Source: Gammaproteobacteria bacterium
GTDB taxonomy: Bacteria; Pseudomonadota; Gammaproteobacteria; SURF-13
Length of the DNA: 9,261 nt
NCBI GenBank assembly: GCA_023487615.1
Contig: JAMDBH010000034.1
Span: 1 to 9,261 of the forward strand
Direction: 5' to 3'
A program made the position numbers and the translations under genes. The notes below the pieces were generated by a model, which saw only the letters and a program-made list of their open reading frames with translations, made no database searches and was not told the DNA's origin. Shown piece by piece: positions 6,031 through 9,261 of the stretch (position 1 is its first letter; the number at the start of each line of letters is the position of its first letter).

Positions 6031-6678
6031 TTATTTTTGTTTCCAGGCGCCGCTACTGTCTTGATACCACCAGCCTGGCGCGGCATTCTCCACCCAGCGT
6101 TTTGCGAAGGTATTGCGAATGTCCGCTTCCCATTCAGGATGGCCGTTGGCGCTGGCAATCTCTCGATAGAGAGCAGCACGATCCGCGTTTTCTTCAGGGA
6201 CGAGCCGCTTGACGGCGTTGCGATCTTTGAGAGGCGTCGCACTCGGGTCGCGCTCCGCCACGAGTCCGTTCGCACTAAAGCCGATAACGCCACTGTCGTA
6301 GTAGGGGGCCAAGGCAGTATTGCGCGCCTTCATCGAGGCGCGCAGGGCGTCAATCGCCGGCGTGGCGATATTGAGGTCGGCTTCGGCGGCCTGGGCAGGC
6401 GCAATGATGATGTTCAGCAAGTCCGCGGCAAACAGGTTGTGCGATGACCCGTGATACTGCGAGCTTTTATCTTGCATGGGCGGCTTTTCAGGCATCTTTG
6501 GCGCAGGGGTTTGCTCTGGAGATTTCTTCTTGCCTTCGGCCTGCTTGCCCAGCACATCCTCGATGATGCGATCTGCGGCCTTTTCCGCCGCGGCAGCGGG
6601 GAAATAGATATTCACCGTGACGCAGGCGAGCAGCATCAGCGGTAGAGCGAAGGGTATTACTAAGCGGGTTGATGTCAT
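6031..6678 (-). CDS. DUF1318 / YdbL-family outer-membrane lipoprotein
   Basis: The 215-residue protein starts with a short signal and lipobox LLAC, with lipidated C19. The strand-like sequence VTVNIYFPAAAAEKAADRI follows directly. Residues 45-80 are a Lys/Pro-rich linker. Residues 87-98 (LLNIIIAPAQA, then AEADL) look like a second, internal signal-peptide-like segment. Residues 101-215 are the DUF1318/YdbL domain, including SMKARNTALAPYYDSGVIG, PEENADRAALYREIA and the C-terminal PGWWYQDSSGAWKQK. In E. coli, YdbL acts with the lipoprotein YnbE and the AsmA-like YdbH in the bridge between inner and outer membranes linked to phospholipid transport. No separate ynbE is present here, so this protein may cover both lipoprotein and YdbL roles (inference). 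It has a good ribosome site (GAGG, about 6 bases before ATG) and lies 30 bp after the ydbH-like gene. Confidence 0.88.
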   Translation of the reverse strand: MTSTRLVIPFALPLMLLACVTVNIYFPAAAAEKAADRIIEDVLGKQAEGKKKSPEQTPAPKMPEKPPMQDKSSQYHGSSHNLFAADLLNIIIAPAQAAEADLNIATPAIDALRASMKARNTALAPYYDSGVIGFSANGLVAERDPSATPLKDRNAVKRLVPEENADRAALYREIASANGHPEWEADIRNTFAKRWVENAAPGWWYQDSSGAWKQK

Positions 6679-6708
6679 GATTTCCTCTCGAACAGTGACG
6701 ATGTAAGA

Positions 6709-8757
6709 TTACTGTACCACCGGTCCTTCACTGCGTGTGGCCTGTTTGAGACGCTCCAGAAACACATCCCAGTCCACCTCTTTTGCGTAGCCTATCACAT
6801 CTATGCGGGGGATACCGCCGCCCTTGACGATGTAATAACCCTTGTTGGCCTGTTCTACGCCGTCCATCTTGCACACGCCGTGCTGTAGTCGGCATGTTAG
6901 ACCCAATCGGTTATAGGAAAATTCATCGAAGAAGCGTAAAAAACTGCGCGACAACACGCCGCCCGCACCGCCCAGGCTGGAGAGGCTATCCACAGCCTTT
7001 TGACTTATACGATGCCGTGAGGCGTCGCCCTCGGGCGTGGCGAAGCGCGCGTCGAAGGCGACCGGGTTCCAGTTCTCCATGCGTAGACCATGCACCGTGC
7101 CGTTGAGCCGCCCCTGGATGCGCCCGAAGGAAAATGTTTGGGTGAGCATGTCGAGGTCCAGATTATCCATGTCCACATCGGCGATCAACACCGGCGTTGT
7201 GCCTAAAGGATCGGCCAGACTCAGGTTGCGCACTACCACGTCGCCGTCGAAGACCTTCATCAGCAGCGCCCCGCCTATCTCCAGTTTGCCTTGTGAATAA
7301 CTGAGCGCCGGAATGATGCCTGAGAGTTTTCCGTTCATGTCGGGCCACTCCATCGCGCGGGTGAAGGCCGGCATGGATATCGGCGTGAGCGCGCCGGCCA
7401 GTTCGATGCGCTGGTCGGGCCGGCCTAAATTTTCCAGCTTCGCGCTGTCCATTTTTAGAACACCGTCAAGCAATGGAATTTCCACGCCTTCTGGTAGGCT
7501 GAGACCGGCATTGACGGACTCCGCACGTGCCCTCGCCGCGCCCAGTGCGAGCTTATAAATAGATCCACCCTGCCATTGGAAATCGGATAGCAGAGGTGTG
7601 TTGCCGCGGGTCCAAGCTAAAGAACCGTTGAGAGAGCGTAATTCGTAACGTCCCTGCTGATCCTTGATGCTGAGATCTTTCAGATCGGTCTTAATAAACT
7701 CAAGGCCTTGGCCATTGTATTGCAACGTGGCAGCGAGGGCGCCGTCTCCTTGCAGGGCCTCGAATGCCGTGCCGCTCAACATCGCCTGCAGATAGCGCCG
7801 ATAAAACTGACCGGCTTCGGGTGTGTTGAGTTTAAGTGTCGCGGCCTGTAAACGTAATGGGTTACGGGACAGCGCCACCTGCGCCTCGGCCTGGACAACT
7901 GTCGGGTGGTCGAGTATCAGACGGCTGAGGGTGATGTGCTCTTTACTCCATTCGCCGCTGGCATCGAGTTTCACCTCATCACCGGTAAACTCCACAAGCA
8001 TCGGCGCGACATAGATCTGGCCTTGGTGAGGAGCGAGGCGTGCCTGAAATTGCCAGCGATCAGCGATGGGTTTGAGTGAGAGTATAAAATCGGAAGTCAG
8101 GTCCTGAGCGGCCTGTTGCCCGGAGGTTTCCGTGAAATTTAAGGCAGTGAACTTGCCTGTCGTTTCGATCTTAGCGAGCTGTGACCCATGTCCCTCCAAC
8201 TTTGCAGTCAGGCTGAGTCCACCCTTCATGGCGTACTCTTTGGGCCATTCAAAAAAATCGCCCAAACTCTGCGGGAGCAGTGCTATGTTCAGCGACTCGC
8301 CCTGGAATTGTACCCGCCAGTCCTGCCTTGGCGTGAAACTCCCACTCAAGCCCGCGTTACCCTTCGCCAGGCCAAATCCCTGCAATGCAAAACGAATCTC
8401 TCCCGACCGGCGATCATAACCGAGGTCTGCCTTGCCCTGCTTGCGGTTGAGCATAGGACTGTCGAGGCTTAGCAAACCGTTTTTGCAGTCTATAGGCCGG
8501 TCTTCGGCCATCACCAAAGGGCATTCTAATTTCAAACCATGCAAGCCGTGCAGTGGCTTTGGGAGTTGCAGTTTGGAGATGGACAGCGCCAGCTTATCCG
8601 CGCCGCCGCCGGGAAGATCTGCATCGAGATGGATGTCGCGCAGTTCCCAGCCGGACCCTCTGACTGTGGCAGCATAAAAGTGCAGAGTGTCAACGGCATG
8701 CGCAGGCAGCGCGGCAAGACCGGTTAGCAATACCAAGGCGTAAGGCGGTATTTTCAT
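6709..8757 (-). CDS. ydbH: YdbH-family AsmA-like envelope protein (intermembrane phospholipid transport type)
   Basis: The 682-residue protein has an N-terminal hydrophobic segment (4-20) ending in PAHA, a good signal-peptidase I site after A21. The rest is rich in beta strands with alternating polar and hydrophobic residues, as in AsmA/TamB-like lipid-bridge proteins. The conserved C-terminal part (about 400-682) includes SFGRIQGRLNGTVHG, GGAGGVLSRSFLRFFDEFSYNRLGL read as separate blocks, and GGGIPRIDVIGYAKEVDW. Two cysteine pairs, C79/C91 and C622/C629, could form periplasmic disulfides. E. coli YdbH is longer (about 880 residues). Identification rests on this pattern plus the adjacent DUF1318/YdbL gene. 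AAGG lies about 6 bases before the ATG. The gene follows cysM by 48 bp in the same direction and may be read through from it. Confidence 0.8.
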   Translation of the reverse strand: MKIPPYALVLLTGLAALPAHAVDTLHFYAATVRGSGWELRDIHLDADLPGGGADKLALSISKLQLPKPLHGLHGLKLECPLVMAEDRPIDCKNGLLSLDSPMLNRKQGKADLGYDRRSGEIRFALQGFGLAKGNAGLSGSFTPRQDWRVQFQGESLNIALLPQSLGDFFEWPKEYAMKGGLSLTAKLEGHGSQLAKIETTGKFTALNFTETSGQQAAQDLTSDFILSLKPIADRWQFQARLAPHQGQIYVAPMLVEFTGDEVKLDASGEWSKEHITLSRLILDHPTVVQAEAQVALSRNPLRLQAATLKLNTPEAGQFYRRYLQAMLSGTAFEALQGDGALAATLQYNGQGLEFIKTDLKDLSIKDQQGRYELRSLNGSLAWTRGNTPLLSDFQWQGGSIYKLALGAARARAESVNAGLSLPEGVEIPLLDGVLKMDSAKLENLGRPDQRIELAGALTPISMPAFTRAMEWPDMNGKLSGIIPALSYSQGKLEIGGALLMKVFDGDVVVRNLSLADPLGTTPVLIADVDMDNLDLDMLTQTFSFGRIQGRLNGTVHGLRMENWNPVAFDARFATPEGDASRHRISQKAVDSLSSLGGAGGVLSRSFLRFFDEFSYNRLGLTCRLQHGVCKMDGVEQANKGYYIVKGGGIPRIDVIGYAKEVDWDVFLERLKQATRSEGPVVQ

Positions 8758-8774
8758 AATACCCTTACAATATT

Positions 8775-8799
8775 TCTCTGCGTCCTCCGCGGTGAAAAA
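8775..8799. repeat. Fragment of a dispersed-looking repeat in the cysM-ydbH spacer
   Basis: Most of the 48-bp spacer is a sequence of the type tctctgcgtcctccgcgg followed by a short A-run. Variants of this kind (ctctgcgtcctctgcgg and similar) are remembered as scattered intergenic repeats in environmental bacterial genomes. No second copy is present in this window, so the assignment rests on recall alone. Confidence 0.35.
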
Positions 8800-8805
8800 T
8801 TCAAT

Positions 8806-9261
8806 TTAATCCGGAAAAACACCGGTGGACAAATAACGGTCGCCGCGATCGCAAACGATGGTGACGATCACGGCGTTTCCGACTTCTTGCGATAATTGCA
8901 ACGTCGCCCACAGCGCGCCGCCGGAGGAGATGCCCGCGAAGATCCCCTCGCGCGCGGCGAGGGTGCGGGTGGTCTGCTCTGCGTCGGCCTGGCTCACATC
9001 AATAATCCTGTCCACTCTGGCCGGCTCGTAAATCTTGGGCAAATATTCCTTGGGCCAGCGGCGGATGCCGGGGATCTGTGAGCCACTGGTCGGTTGCACG
9101 CCAATGATCTGGATAGCGGGATTTTTTTCCTTGAAGAAGCGCGAGCAGCCCATGATGGTGCCGGTGGTGCCCATTGAACTTACGAAATGGGTGATCCGGC
9201 CTTGCGTGTCGCGCCAGATCTCCGGACCGGTGCCTTCGTAGTGGGCGCGCGGGTTGTCTGG
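8806..9261 (-). CDS. cysM: Cysteine synthase B (O-acetylserine sulfhydrylase B), C-terminal half
   Basis: The last 151 codons and the TAA stop are present, and the 5' half lies beyond the window. CysM makes cysteine from O-acetylserine and sulfide with pyridoxal phosphate, and the B isozyme can also use thiosulfate. The visible segment has HYEGTGPEIWRDT, the PLP-phosphate loop SSMGTTGTIMG, PGIRRWPKEYLP (the RRWP...YLP block separates CysM from CysK), FAGISSGGA with the serine that contacts the PLP ring, and the C-terminal CDRGDRYLSTGVF. The protein ends soon after this block, slightly shorter than E. coli CysM. It is the first gene of the minus-strand series seen here, and cysM near rlmD is a known gammaproteobacterial arrangement. 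Confidence 0.95.
   Translation of the reverse strand, partial: PDNPRAHYEGTGPEIWRDTQGRITHFVSSMGTTGTIMGCSRFFKEKNPAIQIIGVQPTSGSQIPGIRRWPKEYLPKIYEPARVDRIIDVSQADAEQTTRTLAAREGIFAGISSGGALWATLQLSQEVGNAVIVTIVCDRGDRYLSTGVFPD

Noticed and set aside
5992..6447. 151-residue plus-strand frame opposite the DUF1318 gene
   Set aside because: It overlaps a well-supported lipoprotein gene antisense and begins inside the repeat unit.

Overview
The window looks like the end of a contig from an environmental gammaproteobacterium, probably a metagenome assembly. It begins with 13 bases identical to the end of the Illumina adapter. The core genes (cysM, a ydbH-like gene, a DUF1318/YdbL-family gene, a PolB-like exonuclease gene and rlmD) are a gammaproteobacterial type of set. 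Every convincing gene is on the minus strand, so the region is transcribed from right to left.

Core part, right to left (9261 to 3662). The 3' half of cysM (cysteine synthase B) is followed by a large AsmA-like envelope protein of the YdbH type. A DUF1318 (YdbL-type) lipoprotein follows 30 bp later, and these two form a probable envelope pair. Next come a repeat-dense spacer, a DEDDy 3'-5' exonuclease of the PolB-like family, and rlmD (23S rRNA m5U1939 methyltransferase). rlmD carries what looks like an in-frame palindromic insertion of about 18 codons.

Accessory part (3661 to 1). A 365-bp spacer without a convincing gene leads to one 851-residue gene. Its product joins an N-terminal HNH nuclease, a GGITAG-type linker, a P-loop (STAND/NACHT-like) NTPase and a long, probably helical C-terminal region. 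This effector-NTPase-sensor layout is that of single-protein anti-phage defence systems, and the gene is the best candidate here for an undescribed system. It lies between two inverted copies of a short tctgacccc sequence. The stop codon nearly touches a 19-bp tandem repeat, which leads into a REP-associated tyrosine transposase (RAYT, IS200/Y1-like) truncated by the contig end. The accessory genes sit where relA follows rlmD in many gammaproteobacteria, so the block may be an insertion behind rlmD.

The region is rich in different small repeats: the RAYT-type tgacccc motifs, a CCCTC-type palindrome with eight G-tracts directly before the exonuclease start, a 13-bp inverted-repeat unit, the insertion inside rlmD, and a dispersed-looking fragment before ydbH. 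No tRNA, rRNA or CRISPR array was seen.
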